This document shows positions 25,347 to 35,869 of a stretch of 64,000 nt of DNA, piece after piece. This stretch comes from Streptomyces sp. SDr-06. GTDB lineage: Bacteria > Actinomycetota > Actinomycetes > Streptomycetales > Streptomycetaceae. Each line of letters opens with the position of its first letter. Positions within the stretch are counted from its first letter, which is position 1. The stretch spans positions 62,001-126,000 of the forward strand of contig NZ_QOLA01000018.1 in assembly GCF_003324565.1 (NCBI RefSeq). The letters run 5' to 3'. Position numbers and translations under genes: made by a program. Under the pieces are notes generated by a model. It was not told the origin of the DNA. It saw only the letters and a list, made by a program, of their open reading frames with translations, and did not search any database.

Positions 25347-25510
25347 CGGGAGGGGTGACGGTGGTGGCGGGGGGCCCGGGGGTGGGCCGCCGGTCCGGGG
25401 CTCCGTCTCCACCGTGGCCGGGCGGTTCGTACGCCCCTTGCTTCCTCCGTTCACCGAGGTCCTTTGACGCGTGGGGGCGTCGGCGGCCGCGGCTGCTCCG
25501 GCCGCCCGTG

Positions 25511-26002
25511 TCATGGCGGGCCCGTCGTCGAGTCGCGGAGCTCCGCGGCCGATCTCTCCCGGTCCCGTAAGGCGAGCCGGCGCAGTATTCCGCGGACTCG
25601 GTCGCCCGATTCGTCGGCGGCGTCGATGGCCTCGATGCACTGCCAGTACAGGCCCTCCTCGTCGGTGGCGCAGGCGACGGAGACAAGGGCCATGGAGACG
25701 TCGCCGAGCAGGGCGCCGAGGGCCGTCAACGCGCTTGCGGGGTCGGTGACTTCGGACAGCTGGGCGGCCCGGATGCCGTCGCGCCGCATTCCGGAGTGGT
25801 CGAGGACGGCGCAGCCCCGGCCTCCTGCTTCACTGAGGCCGCGTGCCTCGCTCCGCAGTTCCGGCGGGCCGGTGGCCGCGAGGTGGCCGCCGATGGCCTG
25901 GGCGAGGGCTTGTGCCTGCCAGGCCTCGGCGACGATGTCGAGCACGGCCCGGGCTTGGGCCAGGGCGTGTTGGCTGACTTTGAGGAGCCGTACCGCATCC
26001 AT
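25511..26002 (-). CDS. Conserved Streptomyces hypothetical protein (probably DUF6099)
   Basis: 163 residues, helical, soluble. N-terminus MDAVRLLKVSQHALAQAR followed by IVAEAWQAQALAQAIG; the C-terminal part has LLGDVSMALVSVACATDEEGLYW. I recall this pattern from a Streptomyces-specific family annotated DUF6099, but cannot confirm it. No catalytic motif is visible. It has its own transcription unit between a small rightward gene and the MazG-like gene. The function is unknown. Confidence 0.7.
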   Translation of the reverse strand: MDAVRLLKVSQHALAQARAVLDIVAEAWQAQALAQAIGGHLAATGPPELRSEARGLSEAGGRGCAVLDHSGMRRDGIRAAQLSEVTDPASALTALGALLGDVSMALVSVACATDEEGLYWQCIEAIDAADESGDRVRGILRRLALRDRERSAAELRDSTTGPP

Positions 26003-26127
26003 CCGATATCCCCGTTCGTGCGACGGACCCGTGCTTCGCTTCCACTACCTAGCGTGAGCGTGCGGGGCTCGGAAAGCCAGAGGAAATCGGAAATCTGTGC
26101 ACAGCAAGTCGATTGTGAGTATCTCGG

Positions 26128-26508
26128 TCACTCGGATGAGTGACTCTCCGTGTCCGTCGGCGAGTTGTGCGAGTGCTTGGGCGGCTTCGGGGCGGGAAAG
26201 CGGAGTTCGTTGCGGTCGATCTTGGCGGCGAGGGCCGCGAGGGCGTCGATGCCGAGGACGTCGCAGAGCTGGAGCAGATAGGCGAGGACGTCGGCGACCT
26301 CGTCGGTGACGCGGTGGGCCTGGTCGGGGTCGCTCATGACGCGGGCCGACTGCTCGGGGGTCAGCCACTGGAAGATTTCGAGGAGTTCGGAGGCTTCGAC
26401 GCTGAGGGCGGCGGCGAGGTTCTTCGGCGTGTGGAAGGGCTGCCAGTCGCGGGCGGCGGCGAAGTCGGCGAGCCTGCGCTGCAGGGCCGGTACGTCGAGT
26501 CGGTTCAC
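26128..26508 (-). CDS. MazG-like nucleotide pyrophosphohydrolase
   Basis: 126 residues with GTG start at 26508, overlapping the stop of the ATPase gene by four bases (GTGA). All-alpha NTP pyrophosphatase fold: the metal-binding EASELLEIFQW (first E-x-x-E pair) and DEVADVLAYLLQL (E/D-x-x-D), then a Lys/Asn-rich end FPAPKPPKH. The family hydrolyses nucleoside triphosphates, often damaged or non-canonical dNTPs, to the monophosphate and pyrophosphate. Translational coupling to an AAA ATPase is notable; the pair may act together, but this is inference. Confidence 0.85.
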   Translation of the reverse strand: MNRLDVPALQRRLADFAAARDWQPFHTPKNLAAALSVEASELLEIFQWLTPEQSARVMSDPDQAHRVTDEVADVLAYLLQLCDVLGIDALAALAAKIDRNELRFPAPKPPKHSHNSPTDTESHSSE

Positions 26509-27671
26509 GCGCCCAGGTCTACCACCGTCGCTCCGTGGTCTTGGCGGGCGCCCGCGCCGTCGCCGACGGCGGCGAGCAGCCTGATGTGGCCGCGGGCGCA
26601 CATCTCGGCGGCCAGGGCGATGAGTTCGCGGCTCTGGCGGGGGTCGAGGGCGCGGTCGAGTCCGTCGGCGAGGACGGTGAGGGTCTGCATGGCCGGGGGC
26701 ACCTCGGCGACGGTGTCGACGGCGAGGACGCCGGGTCCGGTGAGGAGCACGAGGGCGAGGGCGAGGTAGCGCAGTTCGCCTTCGCCGAGGCGGCCGACGG
26801 GGGTGCCGCCGCGGGTGCCGCCGCGGGCGAGGACGGCTCGTAAGGTGCCGTCGGCGAGTTCTTCGGTGGTGAGGCCGGTGACGGGGCCCGTGCAGCCGGC
26901 GCGGGCGGCGGCGACGAGGCGGCCGTGGCGGATGCCGCATTCGGTGCGGGTGCGGCGGAGGACTTCGGCGAGGTTGTCGCAGTCGCGCCGCAGCCGGCCG
27001 CCGCCGCTCGCCCGGGTGGGGGTGACGGGTTCGCGCATGCGCTGGGGCTGGGGGTCGCAGGGGAACACCGAGCGCAGGGCGACGACGACTTGTTCGGCGG
27101 CGGCCAGGACGCGCACTTGCCCCGGTGTCTTGCCCGCGACGCGCAGGGGCAGCAGCGCGGTGCCGAGGCGGTCGTCGGGGAGTGGGGCGCGCGTGACGGG
27201 GACCGCGCCGGCGGTGTGCCAGGCCGCCTGGACGGTGGAGCGGCTCGGGTCACGCAGGGCGGTGCTGAGGAGGGTCTGGCCTTCGCTGGTCAGACGCTCG
27301 CCGACGACGCGGAGTTCCGGTTCGGCCTGGACGGCTAGATCGAGGCGGACGGGGCCGGCGGGCCCGTCGACGGTGCAGCCGATGCGGAAGCCGCGGCGGC
27401 CCTGGGCGTCGGCGCCGGCGCGTTCGGGCACGCAGCTCGCGGGGTCGGGGAACACGCTGGCCAGGGGCGCGCCCGAGCCGAGTCTGGCGAGGGCTTCGAA
27501 TGCTTCGAGGACGCTCGTCTTGCCGCTGCCGCTCGGCCCGGTGATCAGGGTGAGCGGGCCGAGCGGGATGGCCGCGCCGCGGTGGGTGCGGAAGGCGGAG
27601 AGCCGCAGTTCGGTGACGGTGGGGCGATCGGGGTGGTCGGTTCGGTCGCTGGTGGTGGTCGCGGTGGTCAT
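26505..27671 (-). CDS. AAA family ATPase (RecF/OLD-like SMC-type ATPase)
   Basis: 388 residues from the ATG at 27671. A Walker A GPSGSGKTS follows a beta strand (LTLITGPSG), preceded by the RecF-type start TELRLSAFRTHRGA. The ABC-type signature region is GRLGEGELRYLALAL, and the Walker B strand GVLAVDTVAE has lost the usual second acidic residue. The family couples ATP binding to DNA-related work. No nuclease (Toprim) domain follows, unlike OLD proteins. A TTG at 27695 could extend it by eight residues. Coupled to the MazG-like gene; a conserved Streptomyces pair as far as I recall. Confidence 0.8.
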   Translation of the reverse strand: MTTATTTSDRTDHPDRPTVTELRLSAFRTHRGAAIPLGPLTLITGPSGSGKTSVLEAFEALARLGSGAPLASVFPDPASCVPERAGADAQGRRGFRIGCTVDGPAGPVRLDLAVQAEPELRVVGERLTSEGQTLLSTALRDPSRSTVQAAWHTAGAVPVTRAPLPDDRLGTALLPLRVAGKTPGQVRVLAAAEQVVVALRSVFPCDPQPQRMREPVTPTRASGGGRLRRDCDNLAEVLRRTRTECGIRHGRLVAAARAGCTGPVTGLTTEELADGTLRAVLARGGTRGGTPVGRLGEGELRYLALALVLLTGPGVLAVDTVAEVPPAMQTLTVLADGLDRALDPRQSRELIALAAEMCARGHIRLLAAVGDGAGARQDHGATVVDLGA

Positions 27672-27795
27672 GGCTGGGACCGTACGCAGCCGCAAACTGA
27701 CGAACCGTTCCGCCGCGTTGACCTTCCTACTAATGAGGGACGGCTCAGCGCTGCGGGACGGTCCTGGGCGGGGCGGGTGGTGCGAGGGGCTGGGG

Positions 27796-28185
27796 TCAGG
27801 GGTGCGGGACGGCCGCCGCGGCGATGCCTTCCACTTCGGTGCCGGCCGGGGCGAGCAGGAAGACGTTGCGGTCGACGCGGTGCATGCCGCTGCCGAGGCC
27901 GAAGACGACGCCGGTGCTGAAGTCGAGGATCCGCTTGGCCACTTCGGGGTTGGCGCCGGTCAGGTCGAGGAGGACCGGGATCTGGGCGATGAGGTATTCG
28001 GCGACCTCGCGGGCGTCCGCGAAGATCTGCACCCTCAGGACGACGAAGCGCCGCTGTTCGACGGTCGCGTAGTCGCCGGGAATGGTCTGGTGGTCGACTC
28101 TGGACGGCCATTCGTTGCGACCGCGCAGCGGAACGACCTGGGCGAGCCCCTCCCACTGTTCGTCGGTGACGTCGTACCTGCTCAC
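27796..28185 (-). CDS. sflB: SepF-like cell division protein (SflB)
   Basis: 129 residues; the SepF core runs from residues 45 to 120: RRFVVLRVQIFADAREVAEYLIA, then ILDFSTGVVFGL with the glycine used in SepF dimers, then VFLLAPAGTEVE. It lacks the N-terminal membrane-targeting helix of true SepF. Streptomyces has one sepF next to ftsZ and two shorter paralogues, sflA and sflB; in S. coelicolor sflB is, from memory, SCO5967, which fits the surrounding gene order. SepF-like proteins influence FtsZ and DivIVA placement during hyphal septation. The name is given on context and length. Confidence 0.75.
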   Translation of the reverse strand: MSRYDVTDEQWEGLAQVVPLRGRNEWPSRVDHQTIPGDYATVEQRRFVVLRVQIFADAREVAEYLIAQIPVLLDLTGANPEVAKRILDFSTGVVFGLGSGMHRVDRNVFLLAPAGTEVEGIAAAAVPHP

Positions 28186-28334
28186 CGGACCACCTCGCCC
28201 ACGTGCTGTATCTGCATCCGGCCATGATGACGCCGCTCACCCGTTCAGCCCAACTTCGACACGGCCGCGGGGGTGTCGGCTATGACTCATTTCCTTCGCG
28301 GCGCCGGGCGTCGGGCGGGCGGGCCGGGGCGTGT

Positions 28335-28748
28335 TCAGGCGCAGGAGGGGCAGAGTCCGCGGTAGGTGATCTCGGCGCGGGACAGGGTGAAGCCGAACCG
28401 TTCTTCCGCCGGCAGGTCGGCGAGCGGGTCGCCGGTGGGGTGGACGTCGCGGATGGTGCCGCAGCGGGAGCAGACGAGGTGCTGGTGCGGCCGGTGCGCG
28501 TGGGGGTCGTAGCGCTTGGCGCGGCCGTCGGTGGAGACCTCCATGACCTCGCCGAGCGAGACCAGCTCGCCGAGCGTGTTGTAGACGGTCGCCCGGGAGA
28601 TCTCGGGCAGCAGTCTGGCGGCGCGGACGTGGACCTCGTCGGCGGTCAGGTGGACGTGGTCGCCGCCGTCCAGGACCTCCGCCACGACGCGCCGCTGGGA
28701 CGTCATCCGCCAGCCACGCCCTCGCAGCCGTTCGAGCAGGTCACTCAT
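28335..28748 (-). CDS. catR: Fur family repressor, PerR/CatR type
   Basis: 137 residues. Winged helix with SRATVYNTLGELVSLGEV; structural zinc site Cys93-x-x-Cys96 and Cys133-x-x-Cys136. The regulatory metal site RYDPHAHRPHQH has Asp81 at the position where peroxide-sensing PerR has Asp and iron-sensing Fur has Asn. Together with the divergent katG this makes a peroxide-responsive repressor of the catalase-peroxidase the best call. Direct repeats of TGGATTTGGT (28830-28862) between the two genes are candidate operators. Naming follows Streptomyces CatR; FurA is the alternative. Confidence 0.82.
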   Translation of the reverse strand: MSDLLERLRGRGWRMTSQRRVVAEVLDGGDHVHLTADEVHVRAARLLPEISRATVYNTLGELVSLGEVMEVSTDGRAKRYDPHAHRPHQHLVCSRCGTIRDVHPTGDPLADLPAEERFGFTLSRAEITYRGLCPSCA

Positions 28749-28828
28749 ACCGGTTCACCTGTCCACGCTTCGGGTTCGACGGGTCGCGCGGCGGGTCCGC
28801 CAGGGGCCGGCGCGCGATCCGAGGGGAT

Positions 28829-28874
28829 ATGGATTTGGTGTACTTCTTGACTTGGATTTGGTCCATCGTAGGAT
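28829..28874 (+). promoter_or_regulatory. Predicted katG promoter with repeated TGGATTTGGT operator motif
   Basis: TTGACT (28847-28852), 16 bp, TAGGAT (28869-28874) is a good principal-sigma promoter pointing to katG. TGGATTTGGT occurs at 28830-28839 and 28853-28862, about two helical turns apart; the second copy forms the small dyad TGGA-tttgg-TCCA inside the spacer. A repressor bound here would block RNA polymerase. The adjacent PerR/CatR protein is the likely ligand. Confidence 0.6.
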
Positions 28875-29345
28875 CGATATCGGCGTTAGCCTAGGGACAG
28901 GAAGAACTCCGAACCCACCCGCAACAAGACTCCGACCCATCCGGGAGACAGAGACGTCATGGGGGATCGCCGCCGCGAAGACGCGGGGTGCCGGCCCGCG
29001 GGTGCGTGCCGTCGCCCGCGTCGCAGTGGTGGAGACCGCCCGGGCGGGCGACCGCCCCGCCATCACCGCTGCGCCTTCCGGGGTGCGTGAGCGTGTGGGC
29101 CGTATCGTCCTGCCAAGTCGTGTACGCGGCCCGCTACTTGTCCACCCCGTCCCGTGCGGCCCGTGGTGTGGCGTGGCGCGTCGCGACCGGCCCTCGCGGC
29201 GGGGGCCCCGACCCGGCCCCGCCGCCCCCGGTCCCGGCTTCGCGATCGTAACGAGGTCGAGGCCGTCCGCCGGAGCCCGCGCCCCGGCCGTTCCACCGCC
29301 CGCAGTTCCTGAGCACTGTGATCCACCGAGCCGAGAAGGATTGCC
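28875..29345 (+). other. Long katG leader with a possible 43-codon ORF (28959-29090)
   Basis: The predicted promoter lies about 470 bases before the katG ATG. The stretch has no recognisable full gene. One short ORF, ATG at 28959 to TGA at 29090, has GGGAGA about 10 bases before it and encodes a 43-residue Arg/Pro/Gly-rich peptide starting MGDRRREDAGCRP. It may be a leader peptide or chance. The rest is GC-rich without strong hairpins, and a closer second promoter cannot be excluded. Confidence 0.4.
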
Positions 29346-31580
<2,235 letters not shown>

Positions 31581-31587
31581 CCGTCGC

Positions 31588-31617
31588 CCCGGGCCGGCCG
31601 CTCCAGGCCGGCCCGGG
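31588..31617 (+). terminator. katG terminator
   Basis: Perfect 12-bp stem, CCCGGGCCGGCC (31588-31599) with GGCCGGCCCGGG (31606-31617), with a six-base loop, starting seven bases after the katG stop. No U-tract. Confidence 0.8.
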
Positions 31618-31658
31618 CCACCGCGCGGGGAGCGCCGACGCGGCGCTCGTCCCAACCA

Positions 31659-31684
31659 GGGGGCAGCTCAAGGGAGTTGCCCCC
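31659..31684 (-). terminator. Terminator of the M14 carboxypeptidase gene
   Basis: GGGGGCAGCT (31659-31668) pairs with AGTTGCCCCC (31675-31684), ten pairs with one G-U, around CAAGGG. It lies 20 bases past the leftward carboxypeptidase stop. A smaller hairpin (AGCGCC at 31631 with GGCGCT) sits between this and the katG terminator, so three hairpins stand in about 100 bp between convergent genes. Confidence 0.7.
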
Positions 31685-31703
31685 TTCGCGTGGGGCGAGG
31701 CTC

Positions 31704-33089
31704 TCAGCGCTCGGCGGCCGGGGCGGTCCGGTAGGGCGCCGCGGCATGCTGGGCGGCGTACAGGAGGGCGGGCTTCAGCTTGGGCCAGAAGTAGCCGTCC
31801 TGACAGGAGTACGGCGGGGTGAACCCGTCGCAGCCCCGGCCGTCGCTGTCGCCGACCTCGATGGTGAAGCTGGCCAGGCCCAGCTTGTCGAAGGTCCAGT
31901 CGTCGGTGCCGCCGGACGCGTCGTACAGGATCTCTCCGGCCTGCCCCGACTGATAGCCGGTCATCGCACCCATCCGGTCCGCCAGGGCGCGCAGCGCGGC
32001 GTCGTTCCCGGTGTGCACGGTGTGGTCGAACTCCCAGGGCAGCAGCACCATGCTCGCGTCGCTGTGGAGGCTGATCATCATGCCCCGGGCGTCGGCGGGC
32101 GCGGGGTCGCCGTTCCCGGTGCCGGTGCGTACCGCCGGGTACAGCTGCCGGAAGAGGCCTTCCAGGGCGGAGTTCTCCGGCTCGGAGTCGGCGGAAGGGC
32201 CGAGGTACTGCTCGGCGCACGGCTGCCGCGAGGTGCCGAGGCCGCCCCAGTGCGTACCGGCGTTGCGGTTGAGGTCGACGCCGATGCGGCCGCTCCAGCC
32301 GCAGGAGGCGCCGTGGGAGTTGTCGGCGTTCTTGCGCTGGAGGACGGGGTTGTCGCCGCCCGAGGCCACGATGTCGACGCCGTCGGGGTTGGCGATCGGC
32401 ACGACCCACATCTCCGTCGTGTCCATGAGCCGGGTGATGTCGGGGTCCTTGCCGTACTGCGAGGTCAGCTCGTCGATCCACCGCCAGGTGACCTCGCCGG
32501 TGGTGATCTCGCGGGCGTGGATCTGGCTCATCAGGAAGAAGCGGGGCTTGGTGGAGTTCGGATTCAGGGCGCAGTCGCCCTGCCGCAGCTTGGTGACGCA
32601 GATGGCCTTGAGGTCCCGCCCGCTCGCTCCGTTCTTCTTCCGCCAGGACTGCCCGTACGTCATGACGGTGGCCAAGTCGGGGTGCTGGGCGGCGACTTGG
32701 GTGAGGTGGGCGTAGTGCCCGTCGACCGTGTGGTAGCCCCCGTAGTAGGTGGCGCCGGCGGAGGGGCTTACGGCGTCGGGCACCGGGCGGGGCTGGGCCC
32801 CCACGGCCACCGGGCTGAACCCGAGGCTCCGCAGCGACGCGGCGGTCGCCGCATCACCCAGCACGAACAGGTCGTTGCCCTGTCGTCGCTCCAGCAGGTC
32901 GTACCCGGCGGAGACGAGGGTCTGCGCGTCCGCGGCGTGCCGGATCGGCACCCGGTAGGTGACGAGCGGGCCGGGGGCGGTGGCACGCGGGCCGGGGGTG
33001 TCGGCCGTGGCGACGGGGGACGGGGGAAGAGCGGCGGCGGCCAGGACGAGAGCTCCGGCGGCCACGAGCGCGAGACGTCTGCGGGACAT
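31704..33089 (-). CDS. Secreted M14 zinc carboxypeptidase
   Basis: 461 residues from the ATG at 33089. Signal peptide: MSRRR, a hydrophobic run ALVAAGALVLAAAALPP, then a likely cleavage near residues 28-30 (ATADT). A propeptide-like segment follows, up to about 110. The peptidase domain has zinc ligands His191 and Glu194 in QIHAREITTGE, a third histidine in SLHSDA, the substrate-binding DLNRNAG, and the catalytic Glu in FTIEVG. It releases C-terminal residues from peptides outside the cell. Cysteine pairs (SCGW, PCAE, GCDG, SCQD) suggest disulphides, as in Streptomyces carboxypeptidase T/SG types. Confidence 0.9.
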   Translation of the reverse strand: MSRRRLALVAAGALVLAAAALPPSPVATADTPGPRATAPGPLVTYRVPIRHAADAQTLVSAGYDLLERRQGNDLFVLGDAATAASLRSLGFSPVAVGAQPRPVPDAVSPSAGATYYGGYHTVDGHYAHLTQVAAQHPDLATVMTYGQSWRKKNGASGRDLKAICVTKLRQGDCALNPNSTKPRFFLMSQIHAREITTGEVTWRWIDELTSQYGKDPDITRLMDTTEMWVVPIANPDGVDIVASGGDNPVLQRKNADNSHGASCGWSGRIGVDLNRNAGTHWGGLGTSRQPCAEQYLGPSADSEPENSALEGLFRQLYPAVRTGTGNGDPAPADARGMMISLHSDASMVLLPWEFDHTVHTGNDAALRALADRMGAMTGYQSGQAGEILYDASGGTDDWTFDKLGLASFTIEVGDSDGRGCDGFTPPYSCQDGYFWPKLKPALLYAAQHAAAPYRTAPAAER

Positions 33090-33794
33090 GAGCGGGCCTT
33101 CCGTGGGGGGCGGGCGCGCGGGGCCGATGAGCCGACCCGGCGGACCTCGCGCACACGCCGCGAGCCGACGCCGTGCTCCGTGGCCTCGTTCGTGCGGAGT
33201 GGGGCGGTCCTTGTGCAGGGAGGCCGTGCGGCTCGCGACGGTGGCTCGCGCCTGGGCAGCGGCGGAGGCTTCTCCGGGGTGCGGGGGTCGTACTGGGGGA
33301 CTCAGCCGATGCGGACAGACGGGTCGGATCGCATGGTGGCATGCACACGCCATTGACGGGAAGAGGGGGTGCGTCACCCAGGCGCCCTCCTCCCGGAGGA
33401 ACGACGCAGGTCAGGAGGGAGGCGTGGGGTCACGGCACGGGGCGAATTCCGGTCGATGCGTGGGTGGTTGCTCTGGTACGGGGACGGGGGCGAGGGGGTT
33501 GCGGGCCGATGGGGGTGCCGTTCAGCGGCGTAATGGGACGGGGAAGGCGACGGCCGCGCCCTCAACTTCTCGCCAGGTCGGGCGTGTTGAGCGTCCCGAT
33601 CAGGCGCCCGCCGGAGGGGCACGGCGCGCCCGTGGGCCCCGCGCGGCCCGATGCGCCGCCATGGCAGCCAGGGCTTGGCGGCCCCCGCTCCCCTGTCGAC
33701 CATCGCCACTGGAAGTCCCTGGTGCTGGGCGCACGCGGAGCAGCACCCAAGAGCCCACATGCTCCCCTTGCGGCCGCGGCATACGGTGTTGCCC
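33090..33794. other. 705-bp gap without a convincing gene
   Basis: Open frames exist on both strands but none has typical Streptomyces codon bias with a recognisable product or a good ribosome site. The left part must hold the promoter of the secreted carboxypeptidase and the right end that of the XRE regulator. A small repeat, GGCATGC next to ACACGCC (about 33338-33351), is the only visible dyad. It could be decayed coding sequence. Confidence 0.4.
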
Positions 33795-34382
33795 ATGACG
33801 CAAAACGACCGCGACCTCGACAGTCTCGTACGCGGACGGATCCGTGCGCTGCGCCTGGCGCAGGGCTGGTCGCTCGATGAGCTGGCCGGGCGGGCCAAGC
33901 TCAGTCAGTCCACGCTCAGCCGCATCGAGAACGGGCAGCGGCGCCTCGCCCTGGACAGCCTCGTCACGCTCGCGCGCGCCCTGGACACGACGCTCGACCA
34001 GCTGGTGGAGACCGCCGAGGACGATGTCGTCTCCAGCCCGATCATCGACGCCTCCCGGGGGCAGCTGCGCTGGCCCATCAAGGCGGACCCCGGCATGACG
34101 GTCATCCGCCAGCGCATGACCGAGCCGCCGCCCGACAGCCCCTCCCGCCTGCGCGCGCACCCGGGCCGCGAATGGCTGGTCGTCCTCTCCGGCACCGCGG
34201 TGCTGCTGCTCGGCAACCGCCGCTTCCGTGTCGAGACCAACCAGGCCGCGGAGTTCCCGACGATGCTGCCGCACGCCATCGGCGCGGAGGGCGGGCCGTG
34301 CGAGGTTCTCGGCATCTTCGACCGCGATGCCCGCCGCGGCCACCAGCGCCCGGACGACGGCGGCGAGCAGCGCCGCTCCTGA
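33795..34382 (+). CDS. XRE family transcriptional regulator with C-terminal cupin domain
   Basis: 195 residues from the ATG at 33795. Helix-turn-helix in residues 9-66 (IRALRLAQGWSLDELAGRA, then LSQSTLSRIENGQRR), a linker, then a cupin barrel from about 95 to 180 with GREWLVVLSGTAVLLLG and TMLPHAIGAEGG. The class acts as repressors or activators sensing small ligands through the cupin. It is 156 bases upstream of a SAM methyltransferase gene on the same strand; the gap contains TTGCG-n5-CGCAA, a good XRE operator. The two genes probably form a regulator-target pair. Confidence 0.88.
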   Translation: MTQNDRDLDSLVRGRIRALRLAQGWSLDELAGRAKLSQSTLSRIENGQRRLALDSLVTLARALDTTLDQLVETAEDDVVSSPIIDASRGQLRWPIKADPGMTVIRQRMTEPPPDSPSRLRAHPGREWLVVLSGTAVLLLGNRRFRVETNQAAEFPTMLPHAIGAEGGPCEVLGIFDRDARRGHQRPDDGGEQRRS

Positions 34383-34481
34383 GAGGCCGCTTCGTGTCGT
34401 GCACCCGGGGACGAGCACTGGGGACGACGGCGCCTCTGGAGGTCCTGACTTGCGCGTTCGGCAGCTCGGGCCGCCATCGCC

Positions 34482-34496
34482 TTGCGCATTCCGCAA
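34482..34496. promoter_or_regulatory. Inverted repeat TTGCG-cattc-CGCAA before the methyltransferase gene
   Basis: Perfect five-base arms 43 bases before the methyltransferase ATG; flanking half-sites TTGCGC (34450) and GCGCAA (34511-34516) repeat the same arm. The palindrome size and half-site TTGCG suit the preceding XRE-cupin regulator. Confidence 0.55.
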
Positions 34497-34538
34497 AGGG
34501 TGATGCCGAGCGCGCAAGGCGCGCCTAGCTTGGGCGTC

Positions 34539-35513
34539 ATGACCAACGCATTCACGCAGGCAGCGCAGGACCACGGCCACGGACCGGGCACCGGAGGACA
34601 TCCCCGCACCCACGCCCCCGAGCAGGAGGCCGACCAGCGCCGCAGCCCCGGGCAGGAGGCGGCGACCGACGGGCACCACCACGGTGATGTACCTGGCAAC
34701 GAGACCGACGCCCACAGCCAGGCGGAGATCCTCGACCTGGACGCGGAAGTGCTGGCCGAGCACACCGCCGCCATCATCGCGTCGCTGCCCCTCAAAGCCG
34801 CCCCGCGCCACATCGTGGACCTGGGGTGCGGCACCGGGACCGGCACCTTCGCGCTGCTGGCGCGCTTCCCCGAGGCCGAGGTGATCGCCGTCGACTCCTC
34901 GGCCGCCCATCTGCGGCGGCTGCGCGAGAAGGCCGGGGCGGCGGGCGTGGCCGACCGGGTGCGTACGGTCCACGCCGACCTCGACGGAGAGTGGCCCGAA
35001 CTGGGCGCGCCCGACCTCGTGTGGGCGTCGGCCTCGCTGCACCACATGGCCGACCCCGGGCGCACCCTGCGCCTGGTGCGCGATCTCCTCGTACCGGGAG
35101 GGCTGTTCGCCGTCGTGGAGCTGGCAGGCTTCCCCCGTTTCCTGCCCGCCGACGCTCCCCAGGAGCGACCCGGCCTTGAGGAGCGCTGCCACGCCGCGAG
35201 CGCCCGCCACCATGCCGAACACGTGCCGCACCGCGGCGCGGACTGGGGCCCGCGACTGCGCACGGCCGGGTTCACCGTCGAGGAGGAACGCACGGTCGAG
35301 GTGGATCTGCCCGGCTCACACAGCGAGGCGATCGGCCGGTACGCCCTCCACAGCCTCCGGCGCCTGCGCGGCACCGTCGCCGGGACCCTGCCGCCCGAGG
35401 ACATCACCGCCCTGGACCAACTCCTCGACGCCGAAGGTCCCCACAGCATTCTGCGCCGCGAGGACTTGGCCGTCCGCACGCAGCGTTCGGTGTGGGCCGC
35501 GCGGCGCGACTGA
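34539..35513 (+). CDS. Class I SAM-dependent methyltransferase
   Basis: 324 residues. The first 60 are a His/Gly/Glu-rich low-complexity extension (HGHGPGTGGH, later GHHHGD), possibly metal-binding. The Rossmann methyltransferase starts near residue 85: motif I VDLGCGTGTGTF, acidic strand VIAVDSS, motif IV-like DLVWASASLHHMADP, and post-motif VPGGLFAVVEL. The SLHHM segment and context resemble small-molecule methyltransferases. The substrate is unknown. Probably controlled by the XRE-cupin protein encoded upstream. Not obviously part of the ALA-synthase cluster 350 bp downstream, but same-strand and close. Confidence 0.85.
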   Translation: MTNAFTQAAQDHGHGPGTGGHPRTHAPEQEADQRRSPGQEAATDGHHHGDVPGNETDAHSQAEILDLDAEVLAEHTAAIIASLPLKAAPRHIVDLGCGTGTGTFALLARFPEAEVIAVDSSAAHLRRLREKAGAAGVADRVRTVHADLDGEWPELGAPDLVWASASLHHMADPGRTLRLVRDLLVPGGLFAVVELAGFPRFLPADAPQERPGLEERCHAASARHHAEHVPHRGADWGPRLRTAGFTVEEERTVEVDLPGSHSEAIGRYALHSLRRLRGTVAGTLPPEDITALDQLLDAEGPHSILRREDLAVRTQRSVWAARRD

Positions 35514-35869
35514 ATCCGGCTCAGGCCACGGGACCGGGCGCGACCTCCATTCCGGCCTCGGACATCCGCAGCAAGCCTGCGTAATTGCGGCGGCTCGCCC
35601 TGAACTCCCGTGAGTGAAACCCGAGTTGCCGGGCTTTCCTCCCTCAATACCGCACTCCCCCACCACGGCCGAGCCGTAACAAGAAATTCACCTCCCGCGG
35701 TGTGACTGGCATCTCAAGCCCGGCCGTTGACCGTGGTGACCTGCGGGCATGCAGGGGATGCATCAGAGATGCGGGAGGGCGGTTTGCGGGGAGGGTGCCC
35801 GCTGTATGTAATTCCCTCGTTTACAGATTGCGTGCGACCAACGGCGCATGCTGCTTACAGGGGGATGGA
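35514..35869. other. 356-bp gap, promoter region of the ALA-synthase-like operon
   Basis: No gene. The sequence turns AT-richer towards the operon (35800-35840). A TTGACC at 35727-35732 is a possible -35 without a clear -10. A weak hairpin, CCCG-agttgc-CGGG followed by CTTT (about 35622-35638), could end the methyltransferase transcript. The operon's ATG at 35870 has AGGGGG five bases upstream. Confidence 0.5.
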
